Source of the DNA: Calamus simplicifolius
Taxonomy: Eukaryota > Streptophyta > Magnoliopsida > Arecales > Arecaceae
Direction: 5' to 3'
Length of the DNA: 64,000 nucleotides
NCBI GenBank assembly: GCA_900491605.1
Contig: UESW01004831.1
Coordinates: 188,865-252,864 of the forward strand
Shown: piece after piece, positions 1-9,770 of the stretch
How positions within the stretch are numbered: position 1 is the first letter of the stretch
How the letters are laid out: the number at the start of each line of letters is the position of its first letter
The notes under the pieces: generated by a model
Databases searched by the model: none
Told to the model about the DNA's origin: nothing
What the model saw: the letters and a program-made list of their open reading frames with translations, nothing else
Program-made: the position numbers and the translations under genes

Positions 1-1985
1 GCGGAGGAGTCCCCAGAGGGGACGACCTCCACAATGACGCGGCCGGATTTGGAAAGAATCCGGGCCCGCTATAGGATCCCCCAGAAGGTTGAGCTGTTCC
101 TGCCAACCCCCGACGATAGGGTCATATCCTCCCGGCCGGCCGGGTGGCCCTTTACGAGATCTGCCTAAAGGCGGGTCTCCGCCCTCCCTTTTCCCCTTTT
201 TTCGTCAACCTCCTTGACTTCTATTCCTTGACCCCCTCCCAGTTAGTTCCAAATTCTTATCGTGTAATCAGCGCTTTCGTCATCCTCTGTCACCACTTAA
301 TATCACCCCCAGAATTAGCCTGTTCCGCACTTTCTACTCCCTTAGGGCCCAAAGGGGTTGGTGGCTGTTCCAGCCCCGACCCAATCGGGTCCTGAAACTC
401 CTTCTTCCTTCATCGATTAAGGGGTGGAAGTCCCGCTTCTTCTTTGCAAATGTCAACCAAGTCCGACCCCAATGGGGAGACCCCGACCTCCGGGGGAACG
501 CCGTTGCTATCCAACCTGGGGACCGAGAGGCACTGGGGCTACTGTTGGCCACCGAGATCCCCCGGTACACCCTGCTGCTATCGGAGGACAACCTGGAGTC
601 GGCGGGCCTCATCTCCCATCGGGGTAAGCCTTCTCCACTCTTAGCCAAAAACTTCACTCCTTTGCCCCTTTCCTTCTTCTTCTCTCTTTTTTTTTTTTCT
701 GAAAACTCAACTGATGCCATGCAGCCATAAAAATACCGGTGGCAAAATTGTTGAGAGCTGCCTCCAAGAAGAGGGCTCGGGAAGGACCATCCAGGGGTCA
801 GCAGGCCCCAGCCCCGAAGTGCCCTATGGCTTGGGCCTCCCCTCCAGCACAAGTCTCCCCACCCCCGGCTCTGTAAAATGTCCTGGCTGTTCCGGAGGTC
901 GACCTTACAGTCGACACCCCACCAGAGGTGGGGACAACCGCGGAAGCCGCCGTTGAAGAGTCAGCCACAGGGGAGCCCATATCGACTGAAGAGCTCCCGG
1001 CTCCAGGGGGATCGACCCCGCCGGGTACTACCAGGGACTGGGGTAAGGGACCATCTGGCCCCGCGAGTCCACCCCCCAAGGGGTCACCCAGGAGTGGCCC
1101 ATGCACAGAACCGGGGACAGCTGAGACGGCGGGGGAAGGCGGGGGCGAGCCCGGGCCACCTCGAGACTCACTGGATGATGGCCGTTGGGCTGAGCGAGTC
1201 CTGGACCCGATCTTCATTCCTAGGATCCTAGAGGACCTCAGTCGCCAGAAAGCGGGTGCGTTCTTCCGAGACTTCTATGTCGTCGTCGTCAGGGTAAGCG
1301 ATCTTCTTATCCTTTGTCCTTTTTATCTCCCCCTTCTTTTTTTTTTTTTTAGCTGATCTGGGGCTTACGCGTGCAGATTGCGCACTCCCTGAAGGCCGCC
1401 AGGGAGGTAATTCGCGGGGAGAAGGTCTTCGGGAGACGCAGAAAGAAATTGAGGAGGCTCGGTGCCGCGCAGAGGCGGCCGAGAAGGCGCTGGAGTCAGC
1501 CAAGAATGATTGTGCGAGCGAGGCAAAGGCCGCCGAGAACCATGCGCGCGCAGCGCTCCTCCAAATGACGGAGGCTGAGAACGCTGTAATAGCCAGGGAC
1601 ATACATATCTCTGAGTTAACCTCAGCCCTCCGGGAGGCCGAAAATCGAGCGGGCGCAGCAGCAGAAGAGGCAAGAGTGGCGAAGGAGAAGATCTGCCGGT
1701 CTGAAGAGGAGGTGAGCCGCGCTCGGGAGGCTGAAAGAGTGGCAACGAAGCCCTTGCCGCAGAGAAAGTCCGAGCCGCTGGGCTCATAGAGGAATACAAG
1801 GCATCTGGGCGTTTCGCAGATGACCTGGCCGAGGCCTCGGCAGCTGTATTCCTCGACGGGTTCCAGCACGGCAAGGAGAAGGTGGCCAGAGACTTGAACT
1901 TCCCCCGAGCCCTGGAGGTTGAACTGGAGCGGTTGTCAGACTTGGCCCCTTCTAACGATGAGCCCGCACCGGCGGAGCCGTGAGC
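1..1985 (+). pseudogene. Antisense ORF of the Gypsy element, 'putative gypsy-type transposon' (PF04195-like) protein, spliced, 5' end outside window
   Basis: The conceptual protein starts mid-sequence and contains LERIRARYRIP, VELFLPTPDDRV, then (after a frameshift near 145) ALYEICLKAGLRPPFSPFF and DFYSLTPSQLVPNSYRVISA, which I recognise as the plant domain called putative gypsy-type transposon. Two introns are visible: GTAAGCC at 624 to CAG at 724, and GTAAGCG at 1294 to a pyrimidine-rich TTTAG at 1352. The second half is an Ala/Glu-rich coiled coil (about 1400-1780) and the end reads FADDLAEASAAVFLDGFQ, stopping at 1981-1983. Frameshifts near 145, 1410 and 1745 break the frame. It runs opposite to gag-pol. 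The protein's role is unknown; it is not a demonstrated transposase. Confidence 0.65.
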
Positions 1986-2423
1986 TCGCACTTGTTACTT
2001 TGCTCTCTCTCTTCTCTTTCTTTTTGGCAAGTCCGACATCGTCGGCATTTTGTAATCCCTTTCAATTAATGAAAACACTCTTCAAAATGCCTTCTGAATT
2101 GTCATGGACTTCATCGATTGATATGTAGCCTTGTAACCCCATTAGTTCTGATAGTTCCGGGGGACAACTCCCCATTCGAGCTATTCCGCTCCAGCTGTTT
2201 GAACTCGAAAGTTAGAGCCAGGGAGGGTAGAATTCTCGAAGCGGAAACGCCGCCAGTCAGAGGTTAAGTAGGTAGGCTCCTCGGGGCTATCGGCGCAACG
2301 CCCTGTCAAGTATCGGACCTTGTGCTAAATAGGTGCATGGCTTTTGATGCCTACGGGGGTAGGCTTTCGTCTGACCGGAGGGACTTTGTGCTATCGGGTG
2401 TTGGGCCTTCGTTGCGGAGAGTT

Positions 2424-4070
2424 GGTGGTACACCGCTCTGCCAATGGTACACCAATCTGCCAGTGGTACACTGGGTTTCATGCCTGATTAGTGCAGGGCT
2501 TTAGGTGCCGATGGGGTGTCAGGCTTTTGTTGCTGAGAGCCGGTGGTACACCGCTCTGCTAGTGGTACACTGGGCATTGCGCCTGGCTGGTGCAGGGCTT
2601 TAGGTGCCGACGGGGGTATCGGGCTTTTGTTGCTGAGAGCCGGTGGTACACCGCTCTGCCAGTGGTACACTGGGCCTTGTGCCTGGCTAGTGCAGGGCTT
2701 TAGGTGCCGACGGGGTGTCGGGCTTTTGTTGCTGAGAGCCGGTGGTACACCGCTCTGCTAGTGGTACACTGGGCTTTGTGCCTGGCTGGTGCAGGGCGTT
2801 AGGTGCCGACGGGGTGTCGGGCTTTTGTTGCTGAGAGCCGGTGGTACACCGCTCTGCCAGTGGCACACTGGGCTTTGTGCCTGGCTGGTGCAGGGCTTTA
2901 GGTGCCGACGGGGTGTCGGGCTTTTGTTGCTGAGAGCCGGTGGTACACCGCTCTGCCAGTGGTACACTGGGCTTTGTGCTTGGCTGGTGCAGGGCTTTAG
3001 GTGCCGACAGGGTGTCGGGCTTTTGTTGCTGAGAGCCGGTGGTACATCGCTCTGCCAGTGGTACACTGGGCTTTGTGCCTGGCTGGTGCAGGGCTTTAGG
3101 TGCCAACGGGGCATTGGGCTTTTGTTGCTGAGAGCCGGTGGTACACCGCTCTGCCAGTGGTACACTGGGCTTTGTGCCTGGCTAGTGCAGGGCTTTAGGT
3201 GCCGACGGGGTGTCGAGCTTTTGTTGCTGAGAGCCGGTGGTACACCGCTCTGCCAGTGGTACACTGGGCTTTGTGCCTGGCTGGTGCAGGGCTTTAGGTG
3301 CCAACGCGGTGTCGGGCTTTTGTTGCTGAGAGCCGGTGGTACACCGCTCTGCCAGTGGTATACTGGGCTTTGTGCCTGGCTGGTGCAGGGCTTTAGGTGC
3401 CAACGGGGTGTCGGGCTTTTGTTGCTGAGAGCCGGTGGTACACGCTCTGCCAGTGGTACACTGAGCTTTGTGCCTGGCTGGTGCAGGGCTTTAGGTGCCG
3501 ACGGGGTGTCGGGCTTTTGTTGCTGAGAGCCGGTGGTACACCGCTCTGCCAGTGGTACACTGGGCTTTGTGCCTGGTTGGTGCAGGGCTTTAGGTGCCGA
3601 CGGGGCGTTGGGCTTTTGTTGCTGAGAGCCGTGGTACACCGCTCTGCCAGTGGTACACTGGGCTTTGTGCCTGGCTGGTGCAGGGCTTTAGGTGCCGACG
3701 GGGTGTCGGGCTTTTGTTGCTGAGAGCCGGTGGTACACCGCTCTGCCAGTGGTACACTGGGCTTTGTGCTTAGCTGGTGCAGGGCTTTAGGTGCCAACGG
3801 GGTGTCGGGCTTTTGTTGCTGAGAGCTGGTGGTACACCGGGCTTTGTGCCTGGCTGGTGCAGGGCTTTAGGTGCCGACGGGGTGTCGGGCTTTTGTTGCT
3901 GAGAGCCGATGGTACACCGCTCTGCCAGTGGTACACTGGGCTTTGTGCCTGGCTGGTGCAGGGCTTTAGGTGCCGATGGGGTGTCGGGCTTTTGTTGCTG
4001 AGAGCCGGTGGTACACCGCTCTGCCAGTGGTACACTGGGCTTTGTGCCTGGCTGGTGCAGGGCTTTTGTG
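2424..4070. repeat. Tandem array, 99-bp unit, about 16-17 copies
   Basis: Each unit carries GGTGGTACACCGCTCTGCCA, a second GTGGTACACT 20 bases on, then GGTGCAGGGCTTTAGGTGCC and TTTTGTTGCTGAGAGCC. Successive TTTTGTTGCTGAGAGCC copies are 99-100 bases apart from 2524 onward. Units at 2306-2424 are diverged, and a shortened unit lies near 3820. The array sits between the pol end and the antisense ORF, the hypervariable 3' region in Tat-type elements. Because 99 is divisible by three, all six frames stay open over long stretches; these are not genes. Confidence 0.93.
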
Positions 4071-4171
4071 TGAAGATTCAGGTAGCTAAAATTGAATCTC
4101 GTTAATATTGAACAAGGGGTAAGAACACAAGCGAATACAAGGGTGGCACTTAGCATGAAAGGAGGAATACA

Positions 4172-5196
4172 TTACTGATAATACCGGCGAAGGTTATCCG
4201 CATTCCACGTCCTAGGGAGTGGCGTCCATCAAGTTCTTCAATTTTATAAGCTCCGTGGCGGAGTGTTTCGGCGATCCGGTAAGGCCCCTCCCAGTTTGGG
4301 GCTAGCTTGCCTCCTTCAGCTGGCGAAAAGAGTCGATGCTTCGTGGTGGCAGACGAGAATACAAGCTCGAACAGTCTTTTCAGAGTGGCCGGGAAAGCAA
4401 CACACATAAGTGAGTCAGTGGCCCCTTGGACTTGCATGAGTACCTTATAGCTCTCCAAATGGTCCAGGGGGTCCGTGGTTCCGTCATATGGGTCTAGCTG
4501 AGGAAGGCGGAACCTGGTAGAGATGGGCTCCTCCATGATGCGGCGGGACAAGGGAGGCCGACTGTCGTAATCTGTCTCTGGCAGGTGGGTGATCCAACGG
4601 CTAAGCTCCTCCAGCTTCTGGTTGCACTCCTCGAGTCGACGCTCGGCTCGGCGAGGCATCCGGCCATCAAAAGAGCCCTCCCCCGAAGATTCAGAAGAAG
4701 AGCATGGGCGGCGATGCCGGCGCGGGCGCTCCGCCTTCTTCCCGTGCCGCCGCTTAGGAGAAACGCTAGCATGGCGAGAGGGAGATCGGAGCCTTTTAGA
4801 TGCCTCACGGTGATGAGGTTTAGCTGGGGATCGGCGGCGATGATGCAGGAATCGGCGATCTCCGGCGGGAGGAATGCTGGCTAGGTTGCACCACCCCCGG
4901 GATGGACGGGTTCAGCTCCGGCTGCGGCAAGGCCGCCTGCTGGTGCTGCAGGCCTTGAACCTTCGCCGCCAACGACTGGACTTGCGTGGCCAGGGCAGTG
5001 AGTCGATCTTCCTGGAGTTGTTGCGGAGCAGGCGCGGGAACGTCATTCTGTGGAACAGAAGGCCCTGCCCCCCGGAGATACAGAGGCTCCGGAAGACTGG
5101 ATGCAAGAGCCGGGGGGCCTCCGCGGGTGGACCAGCCCCGCAGCGCTGCCCCCCAGCGCGACCGGCTAAAACTCCTTTCGTCCGAGTCGTCACCAT
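4172..5196 (-). pseudogene. Gypsy gag fused by deletion to the C-terminus of pol
   Basis: On the minus strand the gag frame begins near 5196 (MVTTRTKG), shifts frame several times through a Gln/Pro-rich region, and reaches the typical gag segment ending PLDHLESYKVLMQVQGA and CVAFPATL. It then runs directly into GKLAPNWEGPYRIAETL and, after one missing base near 4215, PRTWNADNLRRYYQ with stop at 4172-4174. That last stretch is the usual end of plant Gypsy integrase/pol. Zinc knuckle, protease, RT, RNase H and the integrase core are missing, so the deletion junction near 4385 removed several kb. No functional protein is expected. Confidence 0.8.
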
Positions 5197-5258
5197 GGCT
5201 TTAAGATCCTGAAGACAAGAGAGAAGAAAGCTGCTGGTTCGACATCTTTCTTACACTC

Positions 5259-5276
5259 CCCCTACCTGGCGCGCCA
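5259..5276 (-). promoter_or_regulatory. Candidate primer-binding site of the Gypsy element
   Basis: Three bases inside the LTR edge the minus strand reads TGGCGCGCCAGGTAGGGG. Position and the TGG start fit a tRNA 3'-end complement. The tRNA species cannot be named from here, and it is not the Met type used by both Copia elements in this window. Confidence 0.5.
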
Positions 5277-5279
5277 ATC

Positions 5280-6640
5280 TGATGACGCCAAGTCACTTTC
5301 CTCAAACGTTAGGGAAGACGGACGTCCTTCTCCTCGAAGTCCTGCAAGAAAAGTCCCCAGAGACCGGCGATACGGTGGAGACCCTCCGACGATCAAGTCA
5401 GTCACTTGGGCTCAGACAGAGAACCGCTTCAGCGAAGAAGAGCTGAGGCGGTTAGGGTTTTTGCTGGGAGGAAGAAAGCTCAGAAAACCAGAGTTCAGAT
5501 GCCACTTACAGCGCGAGCACGTGCCTTTATACCTGTCCGAATACCCTAGCTTACAGCTCTGGGAGATCACCACCGTACCATCGCTGCGCGTGCCGGAGAC
5601 ACCCCGTACCACTTACTGGCGTGATATCATACGTGTCCAACAGCCGCGGAGTCATCCAGTGCGCGCCGTCGGCTGATATGACCGGGCACAGTTGCAAATG
5701 GTAGCGAATCGTACGCCGTAGCGAGGCGTGGCCATGCACAGAGACATGCAACGCACCATACGCCGTTATGAGGCATGGCCCTCCGTAACGGGGCGCAATC
5801 ACGGGAGTACTGGGAATTACGTGGGTGTACCGCGCGACCTGGAGTTGTCGTTTTCCTTGGTGGAGTTTCATGCCAATTGCTGACGACCCCCCACCCTGAG
5901 ACCGGAAGGGGTCCCAAGGGTGGGGAAATGCCAGTGCACCCCGAGACCGGAGGGGGTCTCGGGGTCGAGAAATGATGACCCCACCCATGACCCCGAGGGG
6001 GTCCCGGGGGTGGGGAAATGCCAGTGCACCCGAGACCGGAGGGGGTCTCGGGGTCGAGAAATGATGACCCCACCCCATGACCTCGAGGGGGTCCTAGGGG
6101 TGGGGAAATGCCAGTGCACCCCGAGACCGGAGGGGGTCTCGGGGTCGAGAAATGATGACCCCACCCCATGACCCCGAGGGGTCCCGGGGGTGGGGAAATG
6201 CCAGTGCACCCCGAGACCGGAGGGGGTCTCGGGGTCGAGAAATGATGACCCCACCCCGTGACCCCGAGGGGGTCCCGGGGGTGGGGAAATGCCAATGCAC
6301 CCCGAGATCGGAGGGGGTCTCGGGGTCGAGAAATGATGACCCCATCCCGTGACCCCGAGGGAGTCCCGGGGGTGGGGAAATGCCAGTGCACCCCGAGACC
6401 AGAGGGGGTCTCGGGGTCGAGAAATGATGACCCCACCCCATGACCCCAAGGGGGTCCCGGGGGTGGGGAAATGCCAGTGCATCCCGAGACCGAAGAAGGT
6501 CTCGGGGTCGAGAAATGATGACCCCACCTCATGACCCCGAGGGGGTCCCGGGGGTGGGGAAATACCGGTGCGCCCCGAGACCGGTGGGGGGTCAGGATCA
6601 GTAGCCGCCATTACCTTCTCTGACGACACGGGATCAGTCA
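5280..6640 (-). repeat. 5' LTR of the Gypsy element (1361 bp)
   Basis: Boundaries are set by TGATGACG at 5280 next to the primer-binding site and by GATCAGTCA ending at 6640, giving the TG...CA LTR rule with short inverted ends (TGATGAC/TGACTGA). The outer part carries the 91-bp GC-rich array; the inner part is unique. The partner LTR is outside the window, so this assignment relies on position and end motifs. Confidence 0.6.
5889..6597. repeat. GC-rich tandem array inside the LTR, 90-91 bp unit, 8 copies
   Basis: The phrase GGGGTGGGGAAATGCCAGTG recurs with start points near 5911, 6001, 6091, 6181, 6272, 6363, 6454 and 6545. Each unit contains CCGAGACC-GGAGG-GGGTCTCGG, able to form a hairpin, and runs of G on one strand. 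The differing units are single-base gains, losses or substitutions. The open frames across this array come from its composition. Confidence 0.92.
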
Positions 6641-8150
6641 TATCACTTCTCTTTATTGATTTCACTAATTTCTACTCCATTCACATTGTGGGAATGTTTA
6701 GTTGGGAAATTGGGTCACATTAATAAACCCATACTCCACCTCTGCACGGTCTTGTCAACTTTACAACATTCGAACCAATCTGTAAAGACTTTAGTGTCAT
6801 AAGTCCTTGTTCATCGATGTCTTTGTAGTGGTTGCGTATTTAATTACTATCTCAATTATGTGATCTTCCTGTTAATGTTTGATACTTAGTAATTGGGGCA
6901 TGAATAGATTAGTAATTAGTCTAATCAGGATGATGCTAGCAAACTGTAACAACAAAAATCAATAATAGCCCTTCATTCATTCTCTATACCCACTGTGCTA
7001 GTTGAGATTCCAAAGTTCAGAGCAGGTCGGCTGCCATGCTTGACTACTTCCAAACCTAATCCAGCTTTTGAGAGATGATTGGCCTCACCTTAATGAACAA
7101 TCGATGCGAAAGTACGTACAGACAAGGCTTCGAATTCGAGTTCTTCACCTAACGTGCCCTGTGGATCCCACTCTACTAACCAATGAAGGTCTGAGAAAGC
7201 TCTTGGGACTGCACTCTATATTGATTGCTGATGGCCCAGTCCCTGTGAAAACTATGGTTGGAACTTTGAGGTTCATCACCGCACTGTCACCATGGCTTGC
7301 TGTTGATGCTATTCCCTCCTCACACCTTGTACCTTATGCTGGCGGAAGCTTATCCAGTCATTAGATGTGTCTTGAGAAGTGGTTGCATTGTCTTTATCAG
7401 AAATGCAAGGACGCAAATTCTCTTTTTTTTTCCTTTCTAGGAAACCATTTAGCAAATGTTGTTTTCTGGATTCTTGAATTTCATTGGCTGTTTTCATTGT
7501 TCCATCTTCATTATGTGTAAATTTTTCCATTGTTTTACTTCAAACCTGGGCTCCATTTGCATTTAGGGCTGTGGATTAAGATTTTGTTTTTTAATAAAAG
7601 CATATAATTGTAAGGCATGTGATCTGAGGGCTGTGCCTGAAGGTTTTCAAATGTTAGAGCCTTTGATTGCAATAAGTTTTTTGCCTGTTGAATAAATGGA
7701 GTTCTTGACTCTTCCTCTGGATTTTGTCTCGACATGAAAATGCCTATTATCTTTCTGAGATGTTTTCTTTCATTGATAAGATTGCAAGCTAGACCATTAT
7801 GACAATTATTCTATTATGTGGTCTGGTTTGTATTAGCTATTGTTTTAAGAGTATTGGAGTATTGCAGTAGTACCGATTCTTAAGACATTGTTGTGAAGGA
7901 TGATCAGGGTGTCATAGTTTTAGTGGTGTCAAGGCCTATTCCAGTGAATACCTTAGAAATAACAAAGGGCCCTCGCTTTGGCATTAAAAAAAATGAATAT
8001 TGGTGAAAGTTATCGGCACAGCTTCACTATAGTTCATTTATGAACTAGTAATTCTGCCATCTAATAATAAATACTACTTGTTTGATCAATATGAATAAAA
8101 ACTATCAGTTTTGCTTTAGTTGAAGCTATGACCTTTTCAAGTTTTAATTT
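6641..8150. other. No confident gene; one unexplained 98-codon frame at 7068-7364
   Basis: The sequence is AT-rich with no recognisable element end. The plus-strand frame 7068-7364 encodes HLNEQSMRKYVQTRLRIRV and KTMVGTLRFITALSPWLAV, which looks protein-like in composition and differs from the surrounding AT-rich DNA. I do not recognise it. It may be a fragment of a host gene carried with the neighbouring transposon. Nothing else is seen. Confidence 0.3.
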
Positions 8151-8290
8151 CAGTTGTGTTCAAATTAAAATACCTAAAAGTTAATTTATTCTTACATATG
8201 CCTATGCTACTAATGTTGAACACTTATGATGATGAAATTTGTGCAGGATATTGGATAAAAGTTGGTTGTTTTTCGATCATTTATCCTACC

Positions 8291-9353
8291 ATGGATAAAA
8301 GTTGGATAAATAAACCAAGAAATCACAGAATATTTAGATGGAGTTCGTGATTTTATTAAATTTGGTATGGATAAAAGTAGTTTGAATGGAAAGATTTTAT
8401 GTCCGTGTTAGCGATGTGTTAACAATTCTTATTTAGATCCACAAACCGTTGAAGAACATTTGATATGGAAGGGTTTTTCAAGAGGTTATACTAAGTGGGT
8501 TTTCCATGGAGAATGTATTTGCCATTATCAAGTAATCAACCCTTCTCGTCTGATCTTGGATTTGGCAATATGCAAGTTAACCTTGTAGGAGATGATATGA
8601 CAGGTTTGATCACAGATGTTTTTCGACATAATGTTCAAAACTTTGGAGGTTCAACTAATATACATGGAATGGGTGGAATATGTGATGATTCTACATTTAT
8701 GGAACAAACATTTGTTGAGGAGCAGATGCATGAGTCAGCTTAGTATCATAATTTAATTAAAGATGCAGATGAACAATTATATCCGGGTTGTTTGAAATTT
8801 TCTAAGATCCCTTTTCTTATACATTTATTCCATATAAAATATATGAATGGATGGTCTGGAAAGAGTTTTACCATGCTTCTCAAATTACTAAAGGATGCAT
8901 TTCCAGAAGGCACTGGTTTACCATCCTCTTATTATGAAGCAAAGAAAGTTGTCAACAAATTGGATATTGGATATCAAAAGATCCATAGTTGTCCGAAAGA
9001 CTGTATGTTATATCATGGTGAAAATACTGATCAAGAGTCATGCAATGTAGTGGATCATCATGATGGACAACTCATGAAGAGGTCGAGGATGATGTAACGA
9101 ACAAAACAAAAAATCCAGCGAAGGTATTGCATTACTTTCCTCCTCGATTGAAAAGGCTATATTCATCATCGAAAATAGCTTCATTAATGAAATGGCATGA
9201 TGAAGGACGTGCGAAGGATGGAATGTTGAGACATCCAGCAAATAGTCTAGCATAGAAAGCATTTGATGCTAGGCATTCTAATTTTGCTTCTGATATTCGT
9301 AATGTTCGGTTGGGTTTAGCTTCAGATGGCTTCAATCCTTTCGGACTCTAAAC
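8291..9353 (+). pseudogene. TNP2-like CACTA transposase, 5' half, broken
   Basis: The start MDKSWINKPRNH followed (after a shift) by EFIKFGMDKSSLNGKILCPC and EEHLIWKGFSRGYTKWVFHG matches the transposase-associated N-terminal domain of TNP2 proteins. The body continues with DADEQLYPGCLKFSKIPFL, GLPSSYYEAKKVVNKLDIGY and IHSCPKDCMLYHGE. It ends with YFPPRLKRLYSSSKIASLMK, WHDEGRAKDGMLRHPA and NVRLGLASDGFNPF, then stops just before the catalytic region of the family. In-frame stops occur near 8410, 8741 and 9253 and frameshifts near 8340 and 9100. The catalytic C-terminal half is missing, so it cannot be active. Confidence 0.85.
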
Positions 9354-9418
9354 AGTTCTTATTTTGTATATTATGCTATGTTTTATATTTTTTCAGTTTT
9401 AATATTTTTTCTTTTGCA

Positions 9419-9770
9419 GTCTAAGTTTGTACTTCCTTCATCCTCTAATGACTTTGTACTGAAGTCTCTCAACCGAAAATGAAAAGAATATAAGGCATAT
9501 TTGAAGACGAAGTACAAGTTGCCGGGTATAATCGAGGAGCAAGTAGTTGGTACTTTGCCTCCTGATGTACCCCCTCATCAGTGGATGAGTTGGTTCATTA
9601 TTGATTCTCCGAGAAGGGATAGGTATCTTGTTATTTAATCTTTTAAGATACTTTATTAAAATATTTATTTGATTTTGCAGACATATTCTAATATTGGTAA
9701 AGCTGCACGAGCATCTCTGTCAGTTCCCATACATCGGGATCCAAAAGTTATGCGCGAGTCAGACAACAGT
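9419..9770 (+). pseudogene. 5' part of second CACTA gene (Transposase_24-like)
   Basis: The frame reads LKSLNRK, a stop, KEYKAYLKTKYKLPGIIEEQ and LPPDVPPHQWMSWFI, which is the N-terminal pattern of the plant transposase family found beside TNP2 in CACTA elements. A short intron is likely (GT near 9625 to TTTTGCAG at 9680), followed by TYSNIGKAARASLSVP. The family similarity is lost after about 9770, where the interrupting DNA begins. Confidence 0.6.

Larger units (their letters stand above)
1..6640 (-). mobile_element. Tat-like Ty3/Gypsy LTR retrotransposon, left part outside window, internally deleted
   Basis: Read on the minus strand, the order is LTR (5280-6640), primer-binding site, gag, last part of pol, a tandem array, then an open frame of opposite polarity (1-1985). 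The second LTR would lie left of base 1, so no target duplication can be tested. Known from the family: Tat-lineage Gypsy elements of plants have extra ORFs, sometimes antisense, between pol and the 3' LTR, and hypervariable 3' regions rich in tandem repeats; this layout fits that description. Protease, RT, RNase H and most of integrase are absent, so the copy is non-autonomous. Assignment to Tat rests on architecture and is inference; Gypsy identity rests on the gag and pol-end motifs. Confidence 0.75.

Noticed and set aside
2287..4156. Long open frames on both strands (up to 293 codons)
   Set aside because: They are produced by the 99-bp array, whose length is a multiple of three; the translations are pure repeats with no domain.
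2287..6600. CRISPR-like arrays
   Set aside because: The repeats are contiguous with no unique spacers, and the context is a plant retrotransposon.
5551..6665. Frames of 115-301 codons over the 91-bp array
   Set aside because: Low-complexity Pro/Gly/His translations of a GC-rich minisatellite, with overlapping frames on both strands.
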